Shown one piece after another: positions 23,815-33,332 of a stretch of 64,000 bases of DNA. A program made the position numbers and the translations under genes. Below the pieces are notes generated by a model that worked only from the letters and a program-made list of their open reading frames with translations, was not told the origin of the DNA and searched no databases. This DNA comes from Clostridioides difficile (GTDB lineage: Bacteria; Bacillota; Clostridia; Peptostreptococcales; Peptostreptococcaceae). Where the stretch lies: positions 930,001 to 994,000 of the forward strand of contig CP103804.1 in the NCBI GenBank assembly GCA_024919175.1, read 5' to 3'. Numbering within the stretch: position 1 is the first letter of the stretch; each line of letters begins with the position of its first letter.

Positions 23815-25473
23815 ATGGATGATTATAAAGACAATTCAGATTTAAATTTGTTTCAAGATGTAGGTATAACAGGCCCAACAGGTCCGACAGGTCCTAAAGG
23901 GGCAACAGGAGCAAATGGAATAACAGGTCCAACAGGAAATACCGGAGCAACAGGAGCAAATGGGATAACAGGTCCAACAGGAAATACCGGAGCAACAGGA
24001 GCAAATGGGATAACAGGTTCTACAGGTCCTAAAGGAGCAACAGGAGCAACAGGAGCAAACGGAATAACAGGCCCAACAGGAAATACAGGAGCAACAGGAG
24101 CAAATGGAATAACAGGTCCAACAGGTCCTAGAGGAGCAACAGGAGTAAATGGAGCAACAGGTTCTACAGGTCCAACAGGAAATACAGGAGCAACAGGAGC
24201 AAATGGAATAACAGGTCCAACAGGGAATACAGGAGCAGATGGAATAACAGGTCCAACAGGTCCTAGAGGGGCAACAGGAAATACAGGAGCAAATGGAATA
24301 ACAGGTCCAACCGGAAATACAGGAGCAACAGGAGCAAATGGAATAACAGGCCCAACAGGAAATGCTGGAGCGACAGGAGCGACAGGTTCAACAGGAAATA
24401 CAGGAGCAACAGGAGTAGCTGGAGCAACTGGTTCTACAGGCCCAATAGGAGCAACAGGGGCAACAGGAGCAGATGGAGAAGTAGGTCCAACAGGAGCAGT
24501 GGGAGCAACAGGAGCAAATGGAGAGGCAGGTCCAACAGGAGCAGTAGGAGCAACAGGGGCAACAGGAGCAGATGGAAAGACAGGTCCAACAGGCCAAATA
24601 GGAGCAACAGGAGCAGTAGGAGAAGTAGGTCCAACAGGAGCAGTAGGGGCAACAGGTCCAGATGGAAAGACAGGAGCAACAGGAGCAGTAGGAGCAACAG
24701 GTCCAACAGGAGCAAATGGAGAAATAGGCCCAACAGGAATAGCAGGGGCAACAGGAGCAAATGGAGCAACAGGCCCAACAGGAGCAGTAGGAGCAACAGG
24801 AGCAATAGGAGCAACAGGAATAGCAGGAGCAACAGGTCCAACAGGAGCAAATGGAGAAATAGGCCCAACAGGTCCAACAGGGGCAACAGGAGCAGATGGA
24901 AAGACAGGTCCAACCGGAGCAGTAGGGGCAACAGGAGCAACAGGAGTAGCAGGAACAATAGGTCCAACAGGAGCGACAGGAGTAGCAGGGACAATAGGAG
25001 CAACAGGCCCAACAGGAGCAACAGGAGCGAATGGAACAACAGGTCCAACCGGAGCAACAGGAGCTGCGGGAACATTATCATCAAATAATGCACAATTTAT
25101 AGTTTCATCTCCAAGCTTAATAAATAATTCAGTAGTGACATTTAATTCATCATTTGTGAATGGAACAAATATAACTTTACCAACAAGTAGTACTATAAAC
25201 CTTGCAGTTGGAGGCATATATAATGTATCCTTTGGTGTACGCGCTACACTTTCACTTGCAGGATTTATGGCAATTACTACTAACTTTAATGGCACAGCTC
25301 AAACTAATTTTATTGCAAAAGCAGTAAACACCCTTACTTCATCAGATGTAAGTGTAGGATTAGATTTTTTAGTTGATGCTAGAGCAGCAGCAGTTACTTT
25401 GAGTTTTACATTTAATTCAGGAACAACAGGTACTTCACCATCTGGATTTGTTTCAGTATATAGAATACAATAA
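23815..25473 (+). CDS. bclA2: BclA2, collagen-like exosporium glycoprotein
   Basis: The 552-residue protein has a short N-terminus (about 1-18), a long collagen-like region of Gly-X-Y triplets (about 19-419) dominated by GPT, GAT, GNT and GAN, and a C-terminal globular domain (about 420-552, SSNNAQFIVSSP to VYRIQ) resembling the trimerising C1q/TNF-like tip of BclA proteins. The many Thr in triplets are O-glycosylation sites in this family. BclA proteins form the hair-like layer of C. difficile spores. There is no conventional signal peptide, as expected for assembly from the mother cell. The triplet count is likely strain-variable. It is preceded by a sigma-K-like promoter. Confidence 0.93.
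   Translation: MDDYKDNSDLNLFQDVGITGPTGPTGPKGATGANGITGPTGNTGATGANGITGPTGNTGATGANGITGSTGPKGATGATGANGITGPTGNTGATGANGITGPTGPRGATGVNGATGSTGPTGNTGATGANGITGPTGNTGADGITGPTGPRGATGNTGANGITGPTGNTGATGANGITGPTGNAGATGATGSTGNTGATGVAGATGSTGPIGATGATGADGEVGPTGAVGATGANGEAGPTGAVGATGATGADGKTGPTGQIGATGAVGEVGPTGAVGATGPDGKTGATGAVGATGPTGANGEIGPTGIAGATGANGATGPTGAVGATGAIGATGIAGATGPTGANGEIGPTGPTGATGADGKTGPTGAVGATGATGVAGTIGPTGATGVAGTIGATGPTGATGANGTTGPTGATGAAGTLSSNNAQFIVSSPSLINNSVVTFNSSFVNGTNITLPTSSTINLAVGGIYNVSFGVRATLSLAGFMAITTNFNGTAQTNFIAKAVNTLTSSDVSVGLDFLVDARAAAVTLSFTFNSGTTGTSPSGFVSVYRIQ
23872..25070 (+). repeat. Collagen-triplet repeat region of bclA2
   Basis: About 400 triplet-codon units built mainly from GG(A/T)CCAACA, GGAGCAACA, GGAAATAC(A/C) and GGAGCAAATGGA modules in shuffled order. 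A higher-order module GATGANGITGPTGNT recurs in the first third. Such tracts expand and contract by recombination. Confidence 0.92.
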
Positions 25474-25613
25474 TTAATTTTACAGCTAAAATATGAAGTT
25501 ATAAAAATCAAATGATACAATTATATATGGTAATAACTAAAATAATAACTAAAACATATGTTATGATATAAGATAAAGATGTAACTAAGACAAAGTTTTA
25601 ATAAATATGTTAA

Positions 25614-25672
25614 AATCTCAATCTATTAGATATTTAGACTAATAAATCATAATATCTAAGTAGATTGAGATT
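25614..25672. terminator. Bidirectional terminator between bclA2 and dapB2
   Basis: AATCTCAATCTATTAGATAT (25614-25633) pairs with ATATCTAAGTAGATTGAGATT (about 25651-25671) with one bulge. The genes converge here, so it can serve both strands. Confidence 0.7.
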
Positions 25673-25745
25673 GATTATGTATAAACTCTATTGGTATTTA
25701 TTACATATAAATCAGTATTTATTACATATAAAAAAATATATAAAA

Positions 25746-26501
25746 TTATCCTAGTATATCAGCCATTTTATAAAGCCCAGATTGTTTACCAACCAAAAAT
25801 TTAGCTGCAACAATAGAACCATCTGCAAAGACTTCATCAGATTGAGAGTGATGACTCAATGTAAGGACTTCATTATCTCCTGCAAATATAACATCATGGT
25901 CACTGATTATATTTCCACCTCTTATAGAGTGGATTCCAATTTCATTTGCCTTTCTTTTACAATCTCTACCGTATCTTCCATGTTTATTTTCACTTTCAGG
26001 TAAGACCTCTTTAATTGCATTGGCTATCATATTAGCAGTACCACTAGGAGCATCTTCTTTTCTGTTATGATGCTTTTCTATGATTTCAATATCAAAACCT
26101 TCTAACATTTTTGATGCATCCTTAACTAATTTTATTAAAATATTTACACCAAGAGATGTATTTGAGGATAATAATATAGGAATATTTTTTGATGCTTTTT
26201 CGATTTCATTTAATTCATCCTCATCATATCCAGTAGTAGCTAATACTACAGGTGTATTATTTTTTAATGCATATGATAAGATTGGAGCTAAAGTTTCATG
26301 ATGTGAGAAATCTATTATAACATCTGCTTTTTCTGTTACATCAGTCATTGTCTTATAAAGTTTTGTATCGCTATGATAAGTATTTTCATCAGCAGACCTA
26401 GCTACACCACAAATTAACTCTAATTCACTATCTTTTTTTACACATTCTGCTAACACTTTTCCCATTGTTCCATTGTAACCACTAATTATGACTTTTAACA
26501 T
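25746..26501 (-). CDS. dapB: 4-hydroxy-tetrahydrodipicolinate reductase, second copy
   Basis: This 251-residue DapB has nucleotide-binding GYNGTMGK (8-15), the catalytic block IEKHHNRKEDAPSGTA and IHSIRGGNIISDHDVIFAGDNEVL. It makes tetrahydrodipicolinate for lysine, peptidoglycan and spore dipicolinate. It is closely similar along its length to the DapB encoded at 28883-29632, but stands alone, outside the riboswitch-controlled operon, with its own promoter region. TCCTCCTAT on the plus strand is the complementary Shine-Dalgarno. A separate copy may allow sporulation-specific or lysine-independent expression (inference). Confidence 0.92.
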   Translation of the reverse strand: MLKVIISGYNGTMGKVLAECVKKDSELELICGVARSADENTYHSDTKLYKTMTDVTEKADVIIDFSHHETLAPILSYALKNNTPVVLATTGYDEDELNEIEKASKNIPILLSSNTSLGVNILIKLVKDASKMLEGFDIEIIEKHHNRKEDAPSGTANMIANAIKEVLPESENKHGRYGRDCKRKANEIGIHSIRGGNIISDHDVIFAGDNEVLTLSHHSQSDEVFADGSIVAAKFLVGKQSGLYKMADILG

Positions 26502-26826
26502 AAAATCCTCCTATGAAATTAATAAAAATTTGTTATATTTCTATAAGTTTATTTTATCACTAATATAATTTATATAAAATAATATTAGTGATAATAAACT
26601 TATAATTTGCTGGATATTAGAAAAATTGTATTCAGATTTAATATATATTTAAATAGAAGTTCATATCTAAGAAAATTTGCTTAAAAATCAGTATTAGTAT
26701 ATTAAAAACAATAAAAATGTGTTTTTAAAAAGATAGATAAATATAGAGTATTAATTTTAAACTCAACAATTTGAGTATTAAAAGTGATATTATTAAATTA
26801 GAAGTATCTTAACTTAATATAAAAAG
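26502..26826. other. Divergent intergenic region, dapB2/SPFH gene
   Basis: A+T-rich, 325 bases. It must hold both divergent promoters. ATTTTATCACTAATATAATTT and AATATTAGTGATAATAAACT (about 26553-26603) form an imperfect inverted repeat that could be an operator. Nothing else stands out. Confidence 0.4.
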
Positions 26827-26841
26827 ATGGGAGAGATGGCT

Positions 26842-27831
26842 ATGTTAAAAGAAGAAAAAACTTATCAAGAAAAGGATGCGAAAGTATTTAATGGAGTAGT
26901 AGCTTTGATAATGATTATCTTGTTTTTAATAGTTTCAATAGCTGTTATGGTTTTTGGAATAATAAAACTTGACAATGGATTCACTGGAATAGGTTCGTTT
27001 ATGCTAGTTTTAAGTATTTTATTTATAGTGATAGATTTTATACTGTGCTTTGGACTAAAAATGATTAATCCAAAAGAAGCTATTGTTCTAGTTTTATTTG
27101 GTAACTACTATGGAACTATAAAAAAAGAAGGCTACTATTGGGTAAATCCATTTTGTTCAGCGGTAAATCCAACATCATCAGGAATTAATGTATCAAAATC
27201 TTCATCTACTGAAAAAGTGGATATATCCTCTAATCCAAGAGGAAAGAAAGTATCTTTAAAAACAATGACTCTTAATAATGAAAAACAAAAAGTTAATGAC
27301 TTATTAGGAAATCCTATTATAATAGGTGTTGTTGTAATTTGGAAAGTTATAGATGCAACTAAAGCTGTATTTAATGTTGATAATTATAATACTTTTTTAT
27401 CAATTCAATGTGATTCAACTATTCGTAATGTTTCAAGACTTTATCCATATGATGTATCTGAAGATGGAGATGAAAAATCTCTTCGTGGTAGTAGTCAGGA
27501 GATTGCAGATAAATTACAAAAAGAATTACAATCTAGAGTAGATATTGCGGGGATTGAAGTCTGTGAAGTAAGAATTACTCACCTTTCTTATGCACCAGAG
27601 ATTGCAGCAGCTATGTTACAACGTCAACAAGCAGAAGCTATAATAGCAGCACGTAAAAAGATTGTTGAAGGGGCTGTAAGTATGGTAGAGATGGCATTAA
27701 CTAATTTAAGTGAGAATAACGTTGTGACTTTAGATGAGGAACGTAAAGCAGCTATGGTAAGCAATTTATTGGTTGTTCTTTGTGGTAATAAAGATGCACA
27801 ACCAGTAGTAAACAGTAGTTCAATTTATTAG
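26842..27831 (+). CDS. SPFH/Band 7 (stomatin-like) membrane protein
   Basis: A protein of about 329 residues with two N-terminal hydrophobic segments (about 17-42 and 50-75) followed by an SPFH/Band 7 domain (about 80-260: NPKEAIVLVLFGNYYGTIKKEGYYWVNPF, RVDIAGIEVCEVRITHLSYAPEIAAAMLQRQQAEAIIAARKKIVEGAV). Such proteins oligomerise at the inner face of the membrane and organise microdomains; the client is unknown. GGGAGAG (26829-26835) favours ATG 26842 over the in-frame ATGs at 26827 and 26836. Single gene. Confidence 0.85.
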   Translation: MLKEEKTYQEKDAKVFNGVVALIMIILFLIVSIAVMVFGIIKLDNGFTGIGSFMLVLSILFIVIDFILCFGLKMINPKEAIVLVLFGNYYGTIKKEGYYWVNPFCSAVNPTSSGINVSKSSSTEKVDISSNPRGKKVSLKTMTLNNEKQKVNDLLGNPIIIGVVVIWKVIDATKAVFNVDNYNTFLSIQCDSTIRNVSRLYPYDVSEDGDEKSLRGSSQEIADKLQKELQSRVDIAGIEVCEVRITHLSYAPEIAAAMLQRQQAEAIIAARKKIVEGAVSMVEMALTNLSENNVVTLDEERKAAMVSNLLVVLCGNKDAQPVVNSSSIY

Positions 27832-27934
27832 GATATAAGTAATACCATTAAATTAAGAATGTTTAAATTGCATGTAAGTAAACTAGTAAATTAAGAGTAT
27901 TTAACAAAGATAAATTAAATAGCTATAAAAAGAG

Positions 27935-27975
27935 GGTGTCTCTAATGAATTAAATTCATATAGAGACACCTTTTA
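27935..27975. terminator. Bidirectional terminator, SPFH gene/dapH
   Basis: GGTGTCTCTA (27935-27944) pairs with TAGAGACACC (27961-27970), flanked by A-run and TTTTAATTAA. Genes converge here. Confidence 0.85.
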
Positions 27976-27996
27976 ATTAATAATATTATTATCTAA

Positions 27997-28713
27997 TTAG
28001 TCTAAATTTCTAAGGTCTTCCATAAGTTTAGTCTTGTCAGCCGTTTTTTCGTCTTTCATTTTTATAACTTTAGCAGGAGAACCAGCAACAACAGCACCAG
28101 CTTCTACGTCAGTAGTTACAATAGCACCAGCTGCAACAACAGCACCTTTACCGATTCTAACACCTTCAAGAACAACTGCATTAGCTCCTATTAAAACATC
28201 ATCTTCAACTATAACAGGAGTAGCAGAAGGTGGCTCTAAAACACCAGCAACAACAGCACCAGCACCTAAATGAACATTTTTACCAAGAGTACCTCTAGCA
28301 CCAATAACAGCATTCATATCTACCATAGAACCTTCACCAATAACAGCTCCTATATTTATAACAGCTCCCATCATTACAACAGCATTTTTTTCTATAGTAA
28401 CCATGTCTCTTATTATTGCACCTGGTTCGATTCTTGCGTGTTCACTTAAAGTATTTTTTAGAGGAATAGCAGAATTTCTTCTATCATATTCTACATGAGT
28501 ATCTGTTATATCGTTACCATGTTTATCTAATACTTCCATTATATCTTCATAGTCACCTACAAATATATAAGAACCATCGTTTCCAAATACTTTAAATTTA
28601 TCAGTTGATTGGAAATGTAAAGAGTTAGTATTTACATATACTTTAACAGGTGTTTTCTTTTTAACTTCTTTTATATATCTTGCTATTTCATAAGCATCGT
28701 TTAAATTTACCAT
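27997..28713 (-). CDS. dapH: Tetrahydrodipicolinate N-acetyltransferase
   Basis: The 238-residue protein has an alpha/beta N-terminus (1-90) and a left-handed beta-helix of hexapeptide repeats (about 95-215: IEPGAIIRDMVTIEKNAVVMMGAV and so on). Length and the N-terminal region match clostridial/Bacillus DapH (often called DapD in annotations), the acetyl branch of diaminopimelate synthesis. It is the last gene of asd-dapA-dapB-dapH on the minus strand. Product: N-acetyl-2-amino-6-oxopimelate. AAGGAG precedes the ATG. The matching deacetylase might be the M20 enzyme at 34.7 kb. Confidence 0.92.
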   Translation of the reverse strand: MVNLNDAYEIARYIKEVKKKTPVKVYVNTNSLHFQSTDKFKVFGNDGSYIFVGDYEDIMEVLDKHGNDITDTHVEYDRRNSAIPLKNTLSEHARIEPGAIIRDMVTIEKNAVVMMGAVINIGAVIGEGSMVDMNAVIGARGTLGKNVHLGAGAVVAGVLEPPSATPVIVEDDVLIGANAVVLEGVRIGKGAVVAAGAIVTTDVEAGAVVAGSPAKVIKMKDEKTADKTKLMEDLRNLD

Positions 28714-28882
28714 TTGTTAATTCTCCTTGTATTTCATTATATTTCTTTTATTATATACTCATTTATCAACTTTAGTATATACTTGCTATTATTTATTTTT
28801 TAATAGCATTATTATTTTAGCATAATATTGAGTAAATTTATTTATTATATCATATATATTTTACTTGTGATATAGATTTTTA

Positions 28883-29632
28883 CTATCCTAACATACTATC
28901 CATGTTATAAAATCCTGGTTTTTGTTTAACTAAATATTTAGCAGCAGCTATAGAACCACTTGCAAAAATACCACGAGATTGAGCTTGATGGCTTATTGTA
29001 AGGACTTCATTATCTCCAGCAAATAGAGCATCATGTTCACCAACAATATTTCCACCTCTTATAGCATGTATACCAACCTCATTTGGTTGTCTTTTTGCAC
29101 TACGGCCATATCTACCATAATTATTTTCAACGTTTGGTAAAACCTCTTTTATACCATTAGCAATCATAACAGCTGTACCACTTGGAGCATCAACTTTTCT
29201 GTTGTGATGTTTTTCTATTATTTCTATATCGAATCCTTCTAATAATTTAGCTGCATCTTTAACCAATTTTACTAATACATTTACACCAAGAGACATATTA
29301 TATGATTGGAATACAGGAATAACTTTAGCCGCTTCATGTATTCTATTAATTTCTTCATCATTATATCCAGTAGTGGCAATTACTAAAGGAGTTTTAGTTT
29401 TTAAAACGTAAGATAAAATATTATCTAAATTAGAGTGATGAGAGAAATCTATAACTACATCAGCTTCTTCAACTATAGTATTCATATCTTCATAAATTTT
29501 AAGATTGCCTTCACAGCTATCCATACCTCTAGCTGCAACACAAACTAATTCTAGTTCACTATCATCTCTTATAGTATCGGCTAAAATCTTGCCCATTTTT
29601 CCATCATAACCAGTTGCTATAACTTTTAACAT
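28883..29632 (-). CDS. dapB: 4-hydroxy-tetrahydrodipicolinate reductase, operon copy
   Basis: The 249-residue DapB has GYDGKMGK near its N-terminus, IEKHHNRKVDAPSGTA and IHAIRGGNIVGEHDALFAGDNEVL. It lies 65 bases downstream of dapA and 169 upstream of dapH and is co-oriented with both. With asd, dapA and dapH it forms the lysine-riboswitch-controlled unit. It is similar along its whole length to the stand-alone dapB at 25.7 kb, indicating a paralogous pair. Confidence 0.94.
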   Translation of the reverse strand: MLKVIATGYDGKMGKILADTIRDDSELELVCVAARGMDSCEGNLKIYEDMNTIVEEADVVIDFSHHSNLDNILSYVLKTKTPLVIATTGYNDEEINRIHEAAKVIPVFQSYNMSLGVNVLVKLVKDAAKLLEGFDIEIIEKHHNRKVDAPSGTAVMIANGIKEVLPNVENNYGRYGRSAKRQPNEVGIHAIRGGNIVGEHDALFAGDNEVLTISHQAQSRGIFASGSIAAAKYLVKQKPGFYNMDSMLG

Positions 29633-29697
29633 AATTTCCTCCTATGATTAAGGGCTAACTTTTGACCAAACTTAGTTTTTTCATGCATTAATTTGTA

Positions 29698-30585
29698 CTA
29701 TGCATTAACTTTTAGTCCAAAGTTAACTAATTCTTTCTTTAATACCTCTAAGTTTGCTGGGTCCATTTCTGCTAGAGGAAGTCTTAAATCTCCAACATTG
29801 AATCCTAATAAATTCATTGCAGTTTTAACTGGTATAGGATTTACTTCTATAAATAAAGCTGCGATTAAAGCATCCATACCAAGTTGTAATTTTCTAGAAC
29901 CTTCTATATCGCCTTCAAAGAATTTAGCCACTAAATCGTGTGTTTCTTGAGGGCAAACATTAGCAAGTACTGATATAACTCCTTGACCTCCTAAAGACAA
30001 TAAAGGAAGTATAGTATCATCATTACCAGAGTAGATAGCAAAGTCATCTGGAACTAAGCTAGCTATTTCTGCAACTTGTCCTAAGTCCCCACTAGCTTCT
30101 TTTACAGCAACTATATTATCTATCTTAGCAAGTTCAACTATAAGACTAGGGCTTATATTAACACAAGTTCTTCCAGGTACATTGTAAAGTATAATTGGAA
30201 GTTTAACACTGTTAGCGATTGTTTCAAAATGACGCTTAAGTCCAGCTTTGTTAGCTTTATTGTAATAAGGAGTTATAATTAATAGAGCATCTACTCCTAG
30301 TTTTTCAGCTTCTTGACTTAAATTAACTGAGTGCATAGTATCATTAGAACCACTTCCAGCTATAACAGGAACTCTTTTATTAACTTTTTCAACAACATAC
30401 TTAATAGTAGCAAGTTGTTCTTCATCAGTCATAGTATTTGCTTCACCAGTAGTACCACAAGATACTATAGCATCAGTACCATTAGCGATTTGATACTCAA
30501 CTAATTCACCTAATTTGTCAAAATCAACTTTGTTATCCTTCGTAAATGGAGTAACTAGAGCAACAGCAGAACCTTTAAATATCAT
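29698..30585 (-). CDS. dapA: 4-hydroxy-tetrahydrodipicolinate synthase, operon copy
   Basis: This 295-residue DapA TIM barrel condenses pyruvate with aspartate semialdehyde. Visible are CGTTGEANT near 43, the catalytic Tyr134 in YNVPGRT and the Schiff-base Lys162 in VAVKEASGD. GAGGGG precedes ATG. It lies second in the riboswitch-controlled operon after asd. A near-copy sits at 32.1-33.0 kb on the other side of the riboswitch. Confidence 0.95.
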   Translation of the reverse strand: MIFKGSAVALVTPFTKDNKVDFDKLGELVEYQIANGTDAIVSCGTTGEANTMTDEEQLATIKYVVEKVNKRVPVIAGSGSNDTMHSVNLSQEAEKLGVDALLIITPYYNKANKAGLKRHFETIANSVKLPIILYNVPGRTCVNISPSLIVELAKIDNIVAVKEASGDLGQVAEIASLVPDDFAIYSGNDDTILPLLSLGGQGVISVLANVCPQETHDLVAKFFEGDIEGSRKLQLGMDALIAALFIEVNPIPVKTAMNLLGFNVGDLRLPLAEMDPANLEVLKKELVNFGLKVNA

Positions 30586-30700
30586 AAAAAATCAATCCCC
30601 TCTTTTTTATTTTTGTGTTTTATATTACAGTTACTTCTAATGCTTATTTTTACTTATTATTAATATTTTACAAAATCATATATTTATACAAATTTGTATA

Positions 30701-31702
30701 CTATACTAAATCATATGATATAGCCATTTCAGCTATTTGGATTGCATTAGTTGCAGCACCTTTTCTTATATTGTCAGCAACAACCCAAAGGTTTACACCA
30801 TTATCAACACTAAAGTCTCTTCTAATTCTTCCAACAAATACTTCATCTCTATCATCAAATTCTACAGCAGTTGGATACTCGTTTTTAGCAGGATTATCAA
30901 CTACTACAACTCCAGGAGCTTCTTCAAGTGTTTTTACTAAATCTTCTAGCTCAAATGGATTATTAAACTCAATATTTATAGATTCACTATGACCATTTTT
31001 TACTGGAACTCTTACAGTAGTTGCAGTTATTTTTAAGTCATAGTTATCAAGTATTTTCATAGTTTCGTTTACCATTTTCATTTCTTCCTTAGTATATCCA
31101 TTTTCAGTAAATGAATCTATATGAGGAAGACAGTTATAAGAAATTTGATGTGGATAGAATCCAGTAGGATTACCAGTCATTCCTTTTTCTAAATCTTCAA
31201 CACCTTTAACACCAGAACCAGATACAGCTTGGTAAGTAGAGTAAACTACTCTCTTAATCTTGTATTTATCATCAAGAGGTTTAAGAGGAACCATAGCTTG
31301 TATAGTAGAGCAGTTTGGATTAGCTATTATACCTTTATGTTTTTTTATAGCTTCTGGATTTACTTCAGGAACAACTAAAGGAACATCTGGATTCATTCTC
31401 CATTGACTAGAGTTATCTACTACTAAGACTCCATTTGATGCAGCTATTGGAGCATATTTTTCACTAATGCTTCCTCCAGCAGAGAATAACGCTATTTGTA
31501 TCCCTCTATCAGTGAATGAAGTTTCCTTTAATTCTTCTACTATATATTCTTTACCACAAAACATTACTTTAGAACCAGCAGATTTAGAAGAAGAGAATAA
31601 AAATAGATTTTCTATTGGAAAATTTCTTTCTTCTAATACTTTTAAAAATGTTCTACCTACCATTCCAGTAGCACCAACTATTGCCACATTTACTTTTTTC
31701 AT
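30701..31702 (-). CDS. asd: Aspartate-semialdehyde dehydrogenase
   Basis: The 333-residue enzyme reduces aspartyl phosphate to aspartate semialdehyde with NADPH. It has GATGMVG at 10-16, catalytic Cys131 in NPNCSTIQ, and the C-terminal RVPVKNGHSESINIEF block. First gene after the lysine riboswitch on the minus strand. Supplies the dapA substrate and, elsewhere, threonine/methionine synthesis, so lysine control of asd would affect all aspartate-family branches unless another asd exists. Confidence 0.95.
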   Translation of the reverse strand: MKKVNVAIVGATGMVGRTFLKVLEERNFPIENLFLFSSSKSAGSKVMFCGKEYIVEELKETSFTDRGIQIALFSAGGSISEKYAPIAASNGVLVVDNSSQWRMNPDVPLVVPEVNPEAIKKHKGIIANPNCSTIQAMVPLKPLDDKYKIKRVVYSTYQAVSGSGVKGVEDLEKGMTGNPTGFYPHQISYNCLPHIDSFTENGYTKEEMKMVNETMKILDNYDLKITATTVRVPVKNGHSESINIEFNNPFELEDLVKTLEEAPGVVVVDNPAKNEYPTAVEFDDRDEVFVGRIRRDFSVDNGVNLWVVADNIRKGAATNAIQIAEMAISYDLV

Positions 31703-31825
31703 ATTAAATTCACCCCAATTTTTAATTATTAAAACATTATTTGATTTTAGTTGTACAAGTAAGATATGTTAATATTTTTATATATTTAAAAACTTTAATA
31801 TTATATTAACAACTTTAATTATATA

Positions 31826-31856
31826 CAAAAAACGTACAAAGGTATACTTTGTACGT
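31826..31856 (-). terminator. Expression-platform terminator of the lysine riboswitch
   Basis: On the minus strand ACGTACAAAG (31847-31856) pairs with CTTTGTACGT (31832-31841), followed by six Us (31827-31832). It lies between the aptamer and asd, as expected for transcriptional attenuation. Confidence 0.9.
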
Positions 31857-31867
31857 CTAGTTTATCA

Positions 31868-32058
31868 CTCAAAGTAAACCCTGTAGCTCACCACCTATAT
31901 AAATAAGTGACAGTATTACACATCTTATGTGTAATCCCAGAAAATATTATTGCAAGAAATATTTTCTTCGGCTATAAATCCTTTCTCCAATCATTAACGC
32001 TTGCCAGCTCCTATTGGATACTTTTATTTACAGCTACCTCTACCCTAGGTTAATAGGA
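31868..32058 (-). promoter_or_regulatory. Lysine riboswitch (L box) upstream of asd
   Basis: Read on the minus strand, the element contains conserved L-box segments in order: AGGGTAGAGGTAGC, GAGAAAGGATTTATAGCCGAAG, TTTTCTGGGATTACAC, ACTGTCACTTAT, and the closing GGTGAGCTACAGGGTTTAC, which can pair with AACCTAGGGTAG to make P1. A terminator follows at once. Lysine binding should stop transcription into asd-dapA-dapB-dapH. It lies downstream of the second dapA, which it does not control unless by read-through. Confidence 0.88.
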
Positions 32059-32127
32059 TATTAAAATTTGATTATTCTAATAATAATACATATTTTAGAA
32101 AAAATCAACTTATTTATAGAAATATTG

Positions 32128-33009
32128 CTAAAATTTAAATCCAAAATTTGTCAATTCTTGTTTTAAAACATTAAGATTAGCTTCTTCCATTTCAGCTAAA
32201 GGAAGTCTTAAATCTCCAACATTAGAACCTAAAATATTCATAGCAGTCTTAACTGGAACTGGATTTACTTCTATAAATAAGGCAGCAATTAAAGCATCCA
32301 TATCAAGTTGTAATTTTTTAGAGCCTTCAATGTCACCCTCAAAGAATTTAGTTACTAAATCATGAGTTTCCTTAGGACAGATATTAGCAAGTACAGAGAT
32401 AACACCACTTCCTCCTAATGATAATAGAGGTAATATAGTATCATCATTACCGGAGTATATAGCGAAGTCTTCAGGTACTAATTTAGCTATTTCTGCAACC
32501 TGAGCTAAATCTCCACTAGCTTCCTTTACGGCAACTATATTATCTATTTTAGCAAGCTCAGCTACAACAGATGGCTTTATATTTACCTTAGTTCTTCCTG
32601 GTACATTATATAGAATAATTGGTAATTTAACACTTTTTGCTATTGTTTCAAAGTGAAGTTTAAGACCTCTTTCATTAGTCTTATTATAGTAAGGAGTTAT
32701 GATTAAAAGACCATCCACCCCTAATTTTTCAGCTTCTTGGCTCATATGAACAGACAACATAGTATTGTTTGAACCAGTACCTGCTATAACTGGTATTCTC
32801 TTGTTGACTTTTTCAACTGTATATTTTATTACAGCAAAAATCTCAGATTCACTCATAGTAGTAGCTTCACCTGTTGTTCCACAAACAACTAGTGCATCTG
32901 TGTCGTTTTCAATATGGTATTCGATTAATTCACCTAATTTTTCAAAGTTGACATTGTTATCCTCCGTAAATGGGGTAACTAAAGCAACAGCAGAACCTTT
33001 AAATAACAT
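32128..33009 (-). CDS. dapA: 4-hydroxy-tetrahydrodipicolinate synthase, second copy
   Basis: The 293-residue DapA has all active-site blocks: CGTTGEATT, Tyr134 in YNVPGRT, Lys162 in VAVKEASGD and YSGNDDTILPLLSLGG. It is very similar to the operon copy (29698-30585) throughout, implying duplication. It sits upstream of the lysine riboswitch with its own leader and is thus free of direct lysine attenuation. Extra DapA capacity could serve spore dipicolinate synthesis (inference). Confidence 0.94.
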   Translation of the reverse strand: MLFKGSAVALVTPFTEDNNVNFEKLGELIEYHIENDTDALVVCGTTGEATTMSESEIFAVIKYTVEKVNKRIPVIAGTGSNNTMLSVHMSQEAEKLGVDGLLIITPYYNKTNERGLKLHFETIAKSVKLPIILYNVPGRTKVNIKPSVVAELAKIDNIVAVKEASGDLAQVAEIAKLVPEDFAIYSGNDDTILPLLSLGGSGVISVLANICPKETHDLVTKFFEGDIEGSKKLQLDMDALIAALFIEVNPVPVKTAMNILGSNVGDLRLPLAEMEEANLNVLKQELTNFGFKF

Positions 33010-33332
33010 ATAATCAAATCTCCTTTTTTATTTAAATTTAATTTTTTAAGTACAATAATAATTATAGTACAAATTAATTAATTTTAATAGGTATAGTTAA
33101 TATCTTAACTGTATAAAGTAAGATATTTATATTATATTAATATTAAAAAAATTTTAAATAAATGTTTTATTCTCAAAATATACATATTAATTTAATAAAA
33201 TATACCAAAATGGAAATAAAAAATAAATTTTATGCGAATTTAATAACTAATAATTAATATATTTAGGTTATAATAAATATGTGCGTAAAAATAAATAATA
33301 AGTATTAACATAGAAAATTTAGGAGGAATAAT
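33010..33332. other. Divergent gap between dapA2 and serine dehydratase
   Basis: 323 A+T-rich bases. The only structure seen is AGTACAATAATAATTATAGTAC-like partial symmetry (about 33049-33071). Promoters for both genes must lie here. Confidence 0.4.

Noticed and set aside
23853..25295. A 480-codon open frame on the minus strand opposite bclA2
   Set aside because: It is a by-product of the collagen triplet repeats (PVAPVAP-type translation), has no Shine-Dalgarno and mirrors the real gene codon for codon.
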